In this document: piece after piece, positions 8,268-15,900 of the stretch
How the letters are laid out: each line of letters opens with the position of its first letter
Position numbering within the stretch: position 1 is the first letter of the stretch
Assembly: GCF_040253585.1 (NCBI RefSeq)
Contig: NZ_JBELAU010000003.1
Location: 310,001-374,000 of the forward strand
DNA length: 64,000 nt
Direction: 5' to 3'
Source: Emticicia sp040253585
GTDB taxonomy: Bacteria; Bacteroidota; Bacteroidia; Cytophagales; Spirosomataceae
Position numbers and translations under genes: made by a program
The notes under the pieces: generated by a model
The model's database searches: none
The model's input: only the letters and a program-made list of their open reading frames with translations
Told to the model about the DNA's origin: nothing

Positions 8268-9728
8268 ATGCTATTTAATTCTCTACAATTTGCTATATTC
8301 TTACCTATTGTTTTTGCTCTTTATTGGTTCGTAACAAATAAAAGACTTTACTTACAAAATGCTCTATTGCTCATATCAAGCTATTTCTTCTATGCCTGTT
8401 GGGACTGGAGATTTATGTTTTTACTTATGTTTTCAACTTTACTTGATTATTTCACGGGCTTAGAGATGCAGCATGCCAAAAATCTTCAAGTAAAAAAGTT
8501 TTGGTTTTGGTTAAGTATTATTGTAAATCTTGGTTTTCTTGGAATTTTCAAGTATTACAATTTTTTCACCGAATCATTTGCTTCGGCGATGTCATCTATC
8601 GGATGGCAAGTCAATCCTTTGATGATAAAAGTCATTTTACCTGTTGGAATTTCTTTTTATACTTTTCATGGGCTGTCGTATGTAATTGATATTTATAAAG
8701 ATAGAATCAAGGCTGAGCAGAGTTTCGTGGATTATGCAGTATTTGTAAGCTTTTTCCCTCTATTAGTTGCTGGTCCAATCGAGCGAGCCACTCATTTACT
8801 ACCACAAATAAAAAAACAAAGGATATTTGACTATAAGAAATCCGTTGATGGCTTACGACAAATACTTTGGGGCTTATTTAAAAAAATAGTGATTGCTGAT
8901 AATTGTGCAGAATTTGCGAATCAAATTTTCAATAATTCAACCGAAATGAGTGGAAGTACACTTTTTTTGGGAGCAATATTTTTTACTTTTCAGATTTATG
9001 GAGATTTCTCTGGGTATTCAGACATCGCCTTAGGTACTGCTCGATTATTTGGCATTGAATTGTTACGCAACTTTTCCTATCCGTACTTTTCAAGAGACAT
9101 AGCTGAATTTTGGAGACGTTGGCACATTTCTTTATCGTCTTGGTTCAAAGATTACTTATATATCCCGTTAGGAGGAAGTAGTGGTGGCAATTGGATGCGA
9201 ATTCGTAATACATTTATTATCTTTATTGTAAGTGGCTTTTGGCACGGTGCTAACTGGACTTTTATTACTTGGGGAGCATTGAATGCTCTTTTCATCATGC
9301 CTGCTATTATTATGAAGACCAACCGCAACTATATTGACATCGTTGCTAAAGGCAGGCAATGGCCAAGCATTAAAGAGTTTTCTCAGATAATTATCACTTT
9401 TCTTTTAACTGTATTTGCGTGGATATTTTTTAGGGCAGAAAGTATCCATCACGCAACAAATTACATCTCTGGTATTTTTTCTTCTTCAATTTTATCAATT
9501 CCACAGTTCGAAGAAACAAAACAAGCATATATTACATTAGCTTTGATAGGTATTTTTGTTTTAATCGAATGGTTTGGAAGAGAAGAACAATACGCTATTG
9601 CAAAATTAGGCCACAACTGGAAACGTTCGTTGAGATATGCCTTCTACTACGCAATTATCATTACAATATTCACAAAAATATTCTTATTTTCAGGCCAAGA
9701 CCAACAATTTATCTATTTTCAGTTTTAG
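8268..9728 (+). CDS. MBOAT-family membrane O-acyltransferase (AlgI-like)
   Basis: 486 residues with about 10 membrane segments. The N-terminus (MLFNSLQFAIFLPIVFALYW), ILPVGISFYTFHGLSYVID, FFPLLVAGPIERA, FWRRWHISLSSWFKDYLYIPLGG and VSGFWHGANWTFITWG are hallmark AlgI/DltB blocks. The catalytic His is in FWHGANWTF (about residue 324). Family members transfer acyl groups across the membrane onto extracytoplasmic polysaccharides such as alginate or teichoic acids. The next gene, 7 bases downstream, encodes an SGNH-like partner, so an exopolysaccharide acylation pair is likely. The acceptor polymer is unknown. Confidence 0.93.
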   Translation: MLFNSLQFAIFLPIVFALYWFVTNKRLYLQNALLLISSYFFYACWDWRFMFLLMFSTLLDYFTGLEMQHAKNLQVKKFWFWLSIIVNLGFLGIFKYYNFFTESFASAMSSIGWQVNPLMIKVILPVGISFYTFHGLSYVIDIYKDRIKAEQSFVDYAVFVSFFPLLVAGPIERATHLLPQIKKQRIFDYKKSVDGLRQILWGLFKKIVIADNCAEFANQIFNNSTEMSGSTLFLGAIFFTFQIYGDFSGYSDIALGTARLFGIELLRNFSYPYFSRDIAEFWRRWHISLSSWFKDYLYIPLGGSSGGNWMRIRNTFIIFIVSGFWHGANWTFITWGALNALFIMPAIIMKTNRNYIDIVAKGRQWPSIKEFSQIIITFLLTVFAWIFFRAESIHHATNYISGIFSSSILSIPQFEETKQAYITLALIGIFVLIEWFGREEQYAIAKLGHNWKRSLRYAFYYAIIITIFTKIFLFSGQDQQFIYFQF

Positions 9729-9735
9729 GATTTAC

Positions 9736-10662
9736 ATGAAAAAATTTATACTCAAAACATTAGTATTTCTTTCACCAATACCACTTGCATTTATCTTGGG
9801 AATATTGCTACCCACAACTCCTCGTGCTTCAAAATCACTTTTAATGGCCAGCATTGGAAAGAATTCATTATTACAAAATACGCCATCGCCACGAATAATT
9901 TTTGTTGGTGGTTCAAATCTTTGTTTTGGCTTAGATAGTAAAACTATAAAGGATTCCTTAAAATTAAATCCGATTAATACTGCTATTCATGCTCTGATAG
10001 GTATAAAATATATGATTGATAATACAAGCGAATATATACAGAAAGGTGATATTGTAATTCTTGTTCCCGAATACGGTCATTATTATAGAGGCCTTGATGC
10101 GGGATCTGAAGAGCTAATGAGAACAGTTTTTGATGTAGATTTTATGAATATAAAGCATTTAAATCTGCCTCAACTTTCGAATATAGTTCCGTTTTTACCA
10201 AAATACATCTTAACAAAGTTTAAGATAAGTGAATATCATAATTTTAAAGACAGTGATATTTATTCCGTAAATTCGTTTAATCAATATGGAGATACCTACA
10301 CACATTTAGAAAAAGAGCAAGAACATTTTGACCCCTATTCTACCATCGGTGGTGAATTTAACGATGACGTGGTACGGTATTTTGAAAAATTCCAGATCGA
10401 GCTCAATAAAAAAGGAGCATCACTGTATGTTTCATTTCCTTGCTATCAGGAAGCATCCTATAATAATTCGATTATTCAAATTAGAAAAGTTCAAGAAGAA
10501 TTGAGAAAATCAAAACTACAAATTATAGGCTCAGCTGAGAAATATAAAATGCCTGATTCACTTCTATACAATACCCCATATCATTTGAACAAAAAGGGAA
10601 TTGAATACAGAACAATGATGATGATTGAAGACATAAAAAAAGCCCAAAATAACAAAAAATAG
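9736..10662 (+). CDS. SGNH-like envelope protein paired with MBOAT acyltransferase
   Basis: 308 residues from the ATG at 9736, chosen because it opens with an N-terminal membrane anchor (MKKFILKTLVFLSPIPLAFILGI) 7 bases after the MBOAT stop. Residues about 54-63 (IIFVGGSNLCFG) look like the SGNH/GDSL block I, with Ser in GGSN. The C-terminal PYHLNKKGIEYR resembles block V (His). By analogy with DltD/AlgX/AlgJ partners, it probably completes acyl transfer to a polysaccharide at the outer face of the inner membrane. Block V has Asn where Asp is usual, so catalysis is uncertain. It ends before a 25-bp bidirectional terminator. Confidence 0.65.
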   Translation: MKKFILKTLVFLSPIPLAFILGILLPTTPRASKSLLMASIGKNSLLQNTPSPRIIFVGGSNLCFGLDSKTIKDSLKLNPINTAIHALIGIKYMIDNTSEYIQKGDIVILVPEYGHYYRGLDAGSEELMRTVFDVDFMNIKHLNLPQLSNIVPFLPKYILTKFKISEYHNFKDSDIYSVNSFNQYGDTYTHLEKEQEHFDPYSTIGGEFNDDVVRYFEKFQIELNKKGASLYVSFPCYQEASYNNSIIQIRKVQEELRKSKLQIIGSAEKYKMPDSLLYNTPYHLNKKGIEYRTMMMIEDIKKAQNNKK

Positions 10663-10682
10663 CCTTAGTAAATACGGAAGGA

Positions 10683-10738
10683 ATTACAGTAACAAAAAAG
10701 ACTTGACCTTAAAGTCAAGTCTTTTTTGTTACTGTAAT
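10683..10738. terminator. 25-bp perfect stem, bidirectional terminator overlapping the trmD stop
   Basis: Arms 10683-10707 and 10714-10738 pair perfectly around the loop cttaaa. The inner GACTTGAC stem is bordered by A6/T6, so a U-run follows the stem in both directions. The right arm includes the last codons and stop of trmD (stop at 10729-10731), so one structure ends both convergent transcripts. Confidence 0.9.
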
Positions 10739-11451
10739 AAATCTGGTCGACGCTCTTGGGTGCGTTTAATAGATTGCTCCATTCGCCAATCATTGATTTT
10801 TTTCTCGTGGCCAGAAAGTAAAACCTCTGGCACTTTCCAACCCTCAAAATCGGCTGGTCGAGTATATACTGGCGGAGCCAAAAGATTATCTTGAAAAGAA
10901 TCTGTAAGGGCTGATGTTTCATCGTTTAGCACGCCAGGTATAAGACGAATAAGAGCATCGCTCACAACAGCTGCGGGCAACTCTCCACCTGACAAAACGT
11001 AGTCTCCTATTGATATTTCTTTAGTAATAAAGTGTTCTCTAACACGCTCATCAATTCCTTTATAATGCCCACACAAAATCATAAGATTTTTGCTCATCGA
11101 AAGGCGATTGGCCATCTTTTGTTGAAAGCGTTCGCCATCGGGAGTCATATATATTATATCGTCATAAACTCTAATACTTTGTAAATTACGAATACATCGA
11201 GCAATTGTCTCGATTCCGAGTACCATTCCAGCCCCACCACCGAAGGCATAATCATCAATCTGTTTTTGCTTCTGGATTGAGTAGTCACGGAGGTCATGAA
11301 TCACTACTTCGGCATGACCAGCATCTTTGGCACGCTTCAAAATCGAGTGGTCGAAAAAGCTATCCAACAAGCGAGGGACACACGAAATGATGTCAATTCT
11401 TAGTCCAGAATTTGGGGTATCTTCAATAGTTATTTTTTCTGCTTCCATCAT
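10729..11451 (-). CDS. trmD: tRNA (guanine(37)-N1)-methyltransferase
   Basis: 240 residues. TrmD uses SAM to methylate G37 next to the anticodon, preventing +1 frameshifts. Diagnostic trefoil-knot motifs are present: DDYAFGGGAGMVLGIE, LMILCGHYKGIDERV, SIGDYVLSGGELPA, and the C-terminal PADFEGWKVPEVLLSGHEKKINDWR. It is the last gene of the rpsP-rimM-trmD operon, 11 bases after rimM. Two ATGs are adjacent at 11451 and 11448. Its stop lies within the terminator stem. Confidence 0.98.
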   Translation of the reverse strand: MMEAEKITIEDTPNSGLRIDIISCVPRLLDSFFDHSILKRAKDAGHAEVVIHDLRDYSIQKQKQIDDYAFGGGAGMVLGIETIARCIRNLQSIRVYDDIIYMTPDGERFQQKMANRLSMSKNLMILCGHYKGIDERVREHFITKEISIGDYVLSGGELPAAVVSDALIRLIPGVLNDETSALTDSFQDNLLAPPVYTRPADFEGWKVPEVLLSGHEKKINDWRMEQSIKRTQERRPDLLQ

Positions 11452-11462
11452 TTCAAAACTTC

Positions 11463-12023
11463 TTATTCTTCCTCGTCGGCATCATCGGGTGTTCCAGCTT
11501 CATCTAAATAAACTTCAATTAAGCCCGCTGGTAAATTTGTATAAAGTTCTTTTTTTTCACGGTCAATCGTCTTCACGATTTCATCACTCACCGGAATTAA
11601 TATTTCTTGGTTCTGATAATTCATCGCAATCAAGTCTTGAGCCTCGGCGGTATAAACGGCCGTCACTTTACCCAATTTTCCTTGCGTATCATCCACTATA
11701 TCAAAACCTATAATTTCGTGGTAATAGAATTGATCGTCGTCCAATTCTTCCAAATTTTCATTTGGCAAATATAAATCACAATTGACGAGTTTTTGTGCCG
11801 CTTCAATCGAATCTACATCTTCAAACTTAATGATTGATTTATTGGCTCTGATTTGAATCTCTTCTACGAAGTAAGGTATCAACTCTCCCTTCATTTCTAC
11901 CAGAATAGATTCTAAGTCTTCGTATTCTTCGGGGTAGTCAACATCTAACCAAATGGCCATTTCGCCTTTTAGTCCGTGGGTTTTGGTTAGTTTACCCACT
12001 AAATAACAATCTTCTTTTGTCAT
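11463..12023 (-). CDS. rimM: Ribosome maturation factor RimM
   Basis: 186 residues. The N-terminal RimM barrel (YLVGKLTKTHGLKGEMAIWLDVDYPEEY) is followed by a PRC-barrel domain (FYYHEIIGFDIVDDTQGKLGKV, then DLIAMNYQNQEILIPVSDEIVK). It binds S19 and assists 30S head maturation. The acidic C-tail (AGTPDDADEEE) extends beyond the core. It sits between rpsP and trmD as in most bacteria. Confidence 0.96.
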   Translation of the reverse strand: MTKEDCYLVGKLTKTHGLKGEMAIWLDVDYPEEYEDLESILVEMKGELIPYFVEEIQIRANKSIIKFEDVDSIEAAQKLVNCDLYLPNENLEELDDDQFYYHEIIGFDIVDDTQGKLGKVTAVYTAEAQDLIAMNYQNQEILIPVSDEIVKTIDREKKELYTNLPAGLIEVYLDEAGTPDDADEEE

Positions 12024-12050
12024 AGTAAGCGAATTATTGAATTAAATAAA

Positions 12051-12075
12051 AATCCTCGCTTTTGGGGCGAGGATT
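12051..12075 (-). terminator. Intra-operon hairpin with U-tract between rpsP and rimM
   Basis: AATCCTCGC (12051-12059) pairs exactly with GCGAGGATT (12067-12075). On the minus strand the stem is followed by TTTTATTT. It lies in the 79-base gap after the rpsP stop and before the rimM start, so it probably attenuates readthrough and keeps RimM/TrmD below S16 levels. Confidence 0.75.
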
Positions 12076-12102
12076 CTTTATAAATGACTGCAACTGTAAG
12101 AA

Positions 12103-12651
12103 TTAAGCTTCTGCAGGTGTTTCCTCAGTAGTTTCTGCTACTGGAGCTTCTTCTGTGGCTTCTGCTTCTTGAGCAGCAACCTCAGCTTCTGCTTCAGCTA
12201 TTGCTTTTTGTTGAGCGGCTTCCATATCAGCACGTTTTTTCTTTTCTGCATCAAATGCTGCTTTCTTAGCTGCATCTTTCCCTTCAGTTAACTTTGCTAT
12301 CTTAACTTCTCTTTTTGCGTCTTTTTCTTTAGACCAAGCCTCGAAACGAGCATCAGCTACTTCTTGTGTGATAGCACCTTTTGCTACACCTACTTGTAAG
12401 TGTTTTTTCAACATAACACCTCTTACTGACAAGATTTTTCTTGTAGTATCTGTTGGCTCTGCTCCAACCATTAACCAATACACAGCTCTATCATCTTTCA
12501 ATGAAATTCCTGCTGGAGTTGATTGTGGGTTGTACTGACCTAATTTCTCGATGAATTTACCATCACGAGGTGAGCGAGAGTCAGCTACTACGATGTCATA
12601 AACTGGTGCTTGCTTGCGTCCTCTTCTTGCTAATCTGATTTTAACTGCCAT
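12103..12651 (-). CDS. rpsP: 30S ribosomal protein S16 with long acidic/Ala-rich C-terminal extension
   Basis: 182 residues, about twice the length of E. coli S16. The first 80 residues are the conserved fold (MAVKIRLARRGRKQAPVY, VADSRSPRDGKFIEKLGQYNPQ, RAVYWLMVGAEPTDTTRKIL). Residues about 100-182 are Ala/Glu/Lys-rich (KDAAKKAAFDAEKKKRADME, then EAEVAAQEAEATEEAPVA), probably a surface tail. Such extensions are common in Bacteroidota. It is the first gene of the operon, with a matching promoter upstream. Confidence 0.97.
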   Translation of the reverse strand: MAVKIRLARRGRKQAPVYDIVVADSRSPRDGKFIEKLGQYNPQSTPAGISLKDDRAVYWLMVGAEPTDTTRKILSVRGVMLKKHLQVGVAKGAITQEVADARFEAWSKEKDAKREVKIAKLTEGKDAAKKAAFDAEKKKRADMEAAQQKAIAEAEAEVAAQEAEATEEAPVAETTEETPAEA

Positions 12652-12704
12652 TTCTTTTGTTTTATTTAAAGTTGGGGAACTCGTCCCCTGTTTTATTTGG
12701 ACTG

Positions 12705-12734
12705 CAAAGGTATAACTATTGCATTGAAAATCAA
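12705..12734 (-). promoter_or_regulatory. Predicted rpsP operon promoter
   Basis: Minus-strand TACCTTTG (12705-12712) with TTG at 12732-12734, 19 bases upstream. The leader of about 50 bases contains a GGGGA/TCCCC hairpin (near 12673-12688) that could serve autoregulation by S16. Confidence 0.65.
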
Positions 12735-12828
12735 ATATTTAGCAGAAATTTTATTGAATGGTAAATAGTAAAAGGCTGTTTTTAAGGAATTTTCTATCCG
12801 AATTTGAAGTTTTGTAAAAGAAAAAATA

Positions 12829-13197
12829 AGCCTATAAGCCGAATTCTGTATTTCGATTTCTCGAAATTCTTATCATTTATCTCGAACAAGTATCGCTACT
12901 TGCCTCTATCAACCTACCCTCCGACTCAGACGAGCAGCCTTAGTCCCGAAGGACTGTCGGTTTATTTGGTCTTTCAGCTCATGAGGTTTACCGTGCCTCG
13001 TTTGTCACCAACCGAGCGGTAGGCTCTTACCCTACCTTTTCACCTTTTCCGTATGACTACGGTAGTTTATTTTCTGTTGCACTGGCTGTAAATAATCAGT
13101 CGCCCAATTACTCCCTACCCGTTAGGTAGCATGATGCTCTTTGCTGTTCGGACTTTCCTCAATTCTCTAAAGAATCGCGATAAGACGGCTTACTTTT
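12829..13197 (-). ncRNA. rnpB: RNase P RNA, bacterial class A
   Basis: Read on the minus strand, the 5' part contains GAGGAAAGTCCGAACAGC (near 13144-13162), the conserved CR-I. The middle has the GGTAAGAGCCTACCG block (around 13020-13040). The 3' end has ACAGAATTCGGCTTA (12831-12850), the CR-V segment that pairs with the 5' region. These are diagnostic of the catalytic RNA that matures tRNA 5' ends. The ends are set from the P1 pairing (AAGCCG... at the start, CGGCTTA at the end) and may be off by a few bases. Confidence 0.95.
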
Positions 13198-13204
13198 TCT
13201 GATG

Positions 13205-13212
13205 CAAAGGTA
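13205..13212 (-). promoter_or_regulatory. -7 box of rnpB
   Basis: Minus-strand TACCTTTG about 8 bases upstream of the RNA 5' end, identical to the rpsP -7 box. No good TTG -33 element is seen. Confidence 0.55.
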
Positions 13213-13217
13213 GAAAA

Positions 13218-13252
13218 AAAACCTGTAAGGCCTTGAATACCTTACAGGTTTT
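13218..13252 (-). terminator. Terminator of the DUF4403-like gene
   Basis: AAAACCTGTAAGG (13218-13230) pairs with CCTTACAGGTTTT (13240-13252). On the minus strand a run of T follows. It lies 26 bases after the stop of the gene at 13279-14694 and directly before the rnpB promoter. Confidence 0.85.
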
Positions 13253-13278
13253 ATATTTAACGTCAATGTATGTTTTTC

Positions 13279-14694
13279 TTATAAACCTTCTACTTTTACT
13301 TCTACTTTACCCTTTGCCATCACGAGTGCAACTATACTTGTTGGAGTAAGATATACTTTATCAGGTTGAACAGCATCAATTTTCCCGCTTAGTTTTACAC
13401 CTTTTTTGTATTCGGTATTCATGGCAGTTTCTATATTCTGTTTGGCATAGGTGATTAGTTCATCAACTGGCAAACCATATTCATCTTCAATCATCTTCAC
13501 GAGTTTACCTTCTAAAAGCCAAGCAGCAGCTTTTGCTAAGATATTTTTTGTCTGAATATCAAATTGCGAATTCGATAATACGATTTTTTTCTTTATTGGG
13601 TCATACACAGGAATACCTTTAATATATACAGCACCTTTTAGACTACCTTTAATATCAGCCTTGATTACCAAAAACTCATTGCTTCCATAAATGTCAATTT
13701 CGGTAATCTCGATTTTATATTTTCCTTCTTGAAACTCATATTTCTGCCCTACAAACATCTTTTTTGCCTGTGCGGCAGCTTCTGTAAACAAAACATCGCT
13801 CATTAAACCTACTTGAAAATCATTTGGAATACCTGTGACAATCTTTAGGTTAGGCACAGAACTCACCGAAAAAGGAGCAAAAGGGCGGTCGCCAGTAAGT
13901 GTTTCGGTGAATGCTTTAATACCAATAACTGACTTTATATTACGCCCTACGGTTCTTAATGGTACCATCGAAATCTCCAAAGGGGTAATTTTCACCCAAG
14001 TGTGATATTCTTCTGATACTAAATAAGGTTGCATAGCCGCATTCCACGCTTGTATAACATAAGGCTTGATTGTCATATTCTTTGCAACGGCATCATCAAG
14101 CGATTTAGCGAATTTGGTGTGGTTATTATCAATTATTTTTCCGACAATGAAATCAAGAGGTACATCGAAACCAACATTTACCTTTGGTTTTGTAATCCAT
14201 TCATAGCCATTTGGCGTGGTAAAAGTTTGCACTGACCAATCGGGTTTTATGGTAAAACGGGTCGAAAATTTCAGATTCATCTCAAATTCAAGTGGAATAT
14301 ACTTCATAATACCGAATGCTCCTATACCTTTTTCAGCCCAAACTTTAATCGGAACAGTGAAATCAAAGACATCATTTGTAGCAGCAGTAATAAGGATATT
14401 AGACTTTTTCCAAACTTTACATTTAAAATTATCATTATTATCATCGGTATAACTATTATCTTCGAAAATCAAACCCGTGACTGTTGCATTAATTTGCTTC
14501 TCGATGTCGCTCATGGCAATATCGAACGGAATACTAATATTTGAAGGTATCTTCTGCACGAGTACGGTATCTTGTAAATAGTTTTCGACTGGAGCTTCGG
14601 GGTTTGATTTCTGCCCGATGGCATAGAATGATGTAAAAAAGGCAGTAAAAAAGGCAATAGCAACAAAATTGAGACTCGCTAACTTACTTTTCAT
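13279..14694 (-). CDS. Exported DUF4403-like protein
   Basis: 471 residues with a signal peptide (about residues 1-27, ending FYAIGQ). The pattern matches DUF4403: an early SNISIPFDIAMSDIEKQIN segment, a beta-rich core with DFTVPIKVWAEKG, and a C-terminal YKKGVKLSGKIDAVQPDKVYLTP ending. These proteins are predicted periplasmic or outer-membrane-associated lipid-binding-like beta proteins without known function. It stands alone between terminators. The family name is from memory of the pattern. Confidence 0.65.
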   Translation of the reverse strand: MKSKLASLNFVAIAFFTAFFTSFYAIGQKSNPEAPVENYLQDTVLVQKIPSNISIPFDIAMSDIEKQINATVTGLIFEDNSYTDDNNDNFKCKVWKKSNILITAATNDVFDFTVPIKVWAEKGIGAFGIMKYIPLEFEMNLKFSTRFTIKPDWSVQTFTTPNGYEWITKPKVNVGFDVPLDFIVGKIIDNNHTKFAKSLDDAVAKNMTIKPYVIQAWNAAMQPYLVSEEYHTWVKITPLEISMVPLRTVGRNIKSVIGIKAFTETLTGDRPFAPFSVSSVPNLKIVTGIPNDFQVGLMSDVLFTEAAAQAKKMFVGQKYEFQEGKYKIEITEIDIYGSNEFLVIKADIKGSLKGAVYIKGIPVYDPIKKKIVLSNSQFDIQTKNILAKAAAWLLEGKLVKMIEDEYGLPVDELITYAKQNIETAMNTEYKKGVKLSGKIDAVQPDKVYLTPTSIVALVMAKGKVEVKVEGL

Positions 14695-14746
14695 TGATTA
14701 ATTTAATAATGGTTTGGTTATATTTGACAAATAACTTCAAAAAGTA

Positions 14747-15727
14747 TCATTTTATTTTAATTCGAGTAGCTCCGTAGCCAAATTTTTCTTTTTGAGCATC
14801 TTGAAACCAAGCTACATTTTTATGTCCTGCTAATTTCTTCTGAATCTCTTGCTTCAAGACACCATTTCCTACACCATGAATAAATACGATTTCATCCATA
14901 CCAGATGCAATGGCATTTTCAAATTTTGCTTCAAAAGTTCGCATTTGTAGGTCGAGCATTTGTGCATTATTCATACTCAGAGCATTTGTGGTGAGTTGCT
15001 CAATATGCAAATCAATGGTTGCAGCAGGTTTTTCAATGGTTTTGAGAGGAATTTCTTCCGTTTTTGACTGCATCATTTTCTCTTTCAGTTCCGCTGGGTT
15101 GATTACAAGTGGCAAATCATCTGCATCTAACTGAAATAAATAACAGTCTTTGGCAAGAATAGGTGCTGACTTTTTGTGGCTGAAGAAAGTATTGGCACGC
15201 AGCCGCATTTTCTTTATAAAAGTTGGCCGCTCAATGAAATAACCCAAATTATAGTAAAATGCTTGAAAAGTTAAATTTCCCCAATCGTCAAAGTCTATTA
15301 AGTCTAAATCTTTAGGATATTTCTGGAAACTTCGAGCCGTGAGAAAACCACCAAGCAAGCCTCGATGTGTTTTTTCTGAGCCTGTAGTCAATGAAAACGG
15401 CAAATCCCAATCACTATTGTTAATGATGTGCAATGAAACCAATTTTTCATTGATCGGCAAAAATGCTAAGTAGATACCTTTATCGGCTTTTACGTGTGAA
15501 CTACTTCTTTCAGCAACAGGTCTCTGTGGTGGTATCGTTTCTTGTACTCTCGACTGCGGCTTGAAAGCCTTATCTTCTGCTTTTGAAACGACTGCCAATT
15601 CTTTGCGTAAAACAGGCAATTTAAAACCTTCTTCAATTTCAACCTCTACGACATCATTCTTCAAAAAACGGGTTACTATACCTTCTTCTTTTGAGTGTAT
15701 GAGCCTTACCTTATCTCCTATATTCAT
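14747..15727 (-). CDS. DUF2027 and Smr domain protein
   Basis: 326 residues. The N-terminus (MNIGDKVRLIHSKEEGIVTRF, then VEVEIEEGFKLPVLRKELAVV) matches the MutS2-linked KOW/SH3-like start of DUF2027 proteins. The C-terminus is a complete Smr domain with TIDLHIEQL (about 238) and IVFIHGVGNGVLKQEI (HGxG about 281). Smr domains are nucleases acting on branched DNA or stalled-ribosome mRNA. The middle (about 85-215) is a beta-rich DUF2027 core. No MutS ATPase is attached. Confidence 0.85.
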   Translation of the reverse strand: MNIGDKVRLIHSKEEGIVTRFLKNDVVEVEIEEGFKLPVLRKELAVVSKAEDKAFKPQSRVQETIPPQRPVAERSSSHVKADKGIYLAFLPINEKLVSLHIINNSDWDLPFSLTTGSEKTHRGLLGGFLTARSFQKYPKDLDLIDFDDWGNLTFQAFYYNLGYFIERPTFIKKMRLRANTFFSHKKSAPILAKDCYLFQLDADDLPLVINPAELKEKMMQSKTEEIPLKTIEKPAATIDLHIEQLTTNALSMNNAQMLDLQMRTFEAKFENAIASGMDEIVFIHGVGNGVLKQEIQKKLAGHKNVAWFQDAQKEKFGYGATRIKIK

Positions 15728-15835
15728 TATTTTGGTTATCCTAAAATTATGTTAAACTTAATGTATTCTGCAAAATTAGCTGAAAATAAAGCAGGATTGA
15801 AGATAAATGAATAATTTGTAATAATGACCATAAAA

Positions 15836-15874
15836 AATTCGCCATACGATTTTAAACAAACTGTATGGCGAATT
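15836..15874 (-). terminator. Terminator of the VWA gene
   Basis: AATTCGCCATAC (15836-15847) pairs exactly with GTATGGCGAATT (15863-15874). T6 follows on the minus strand. It lies 26 bases past the stop at 15901. Confidence 0.85.
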
Positions 15875-15900
15875 AAATGAAGAGATAAAATTATTGCTCT

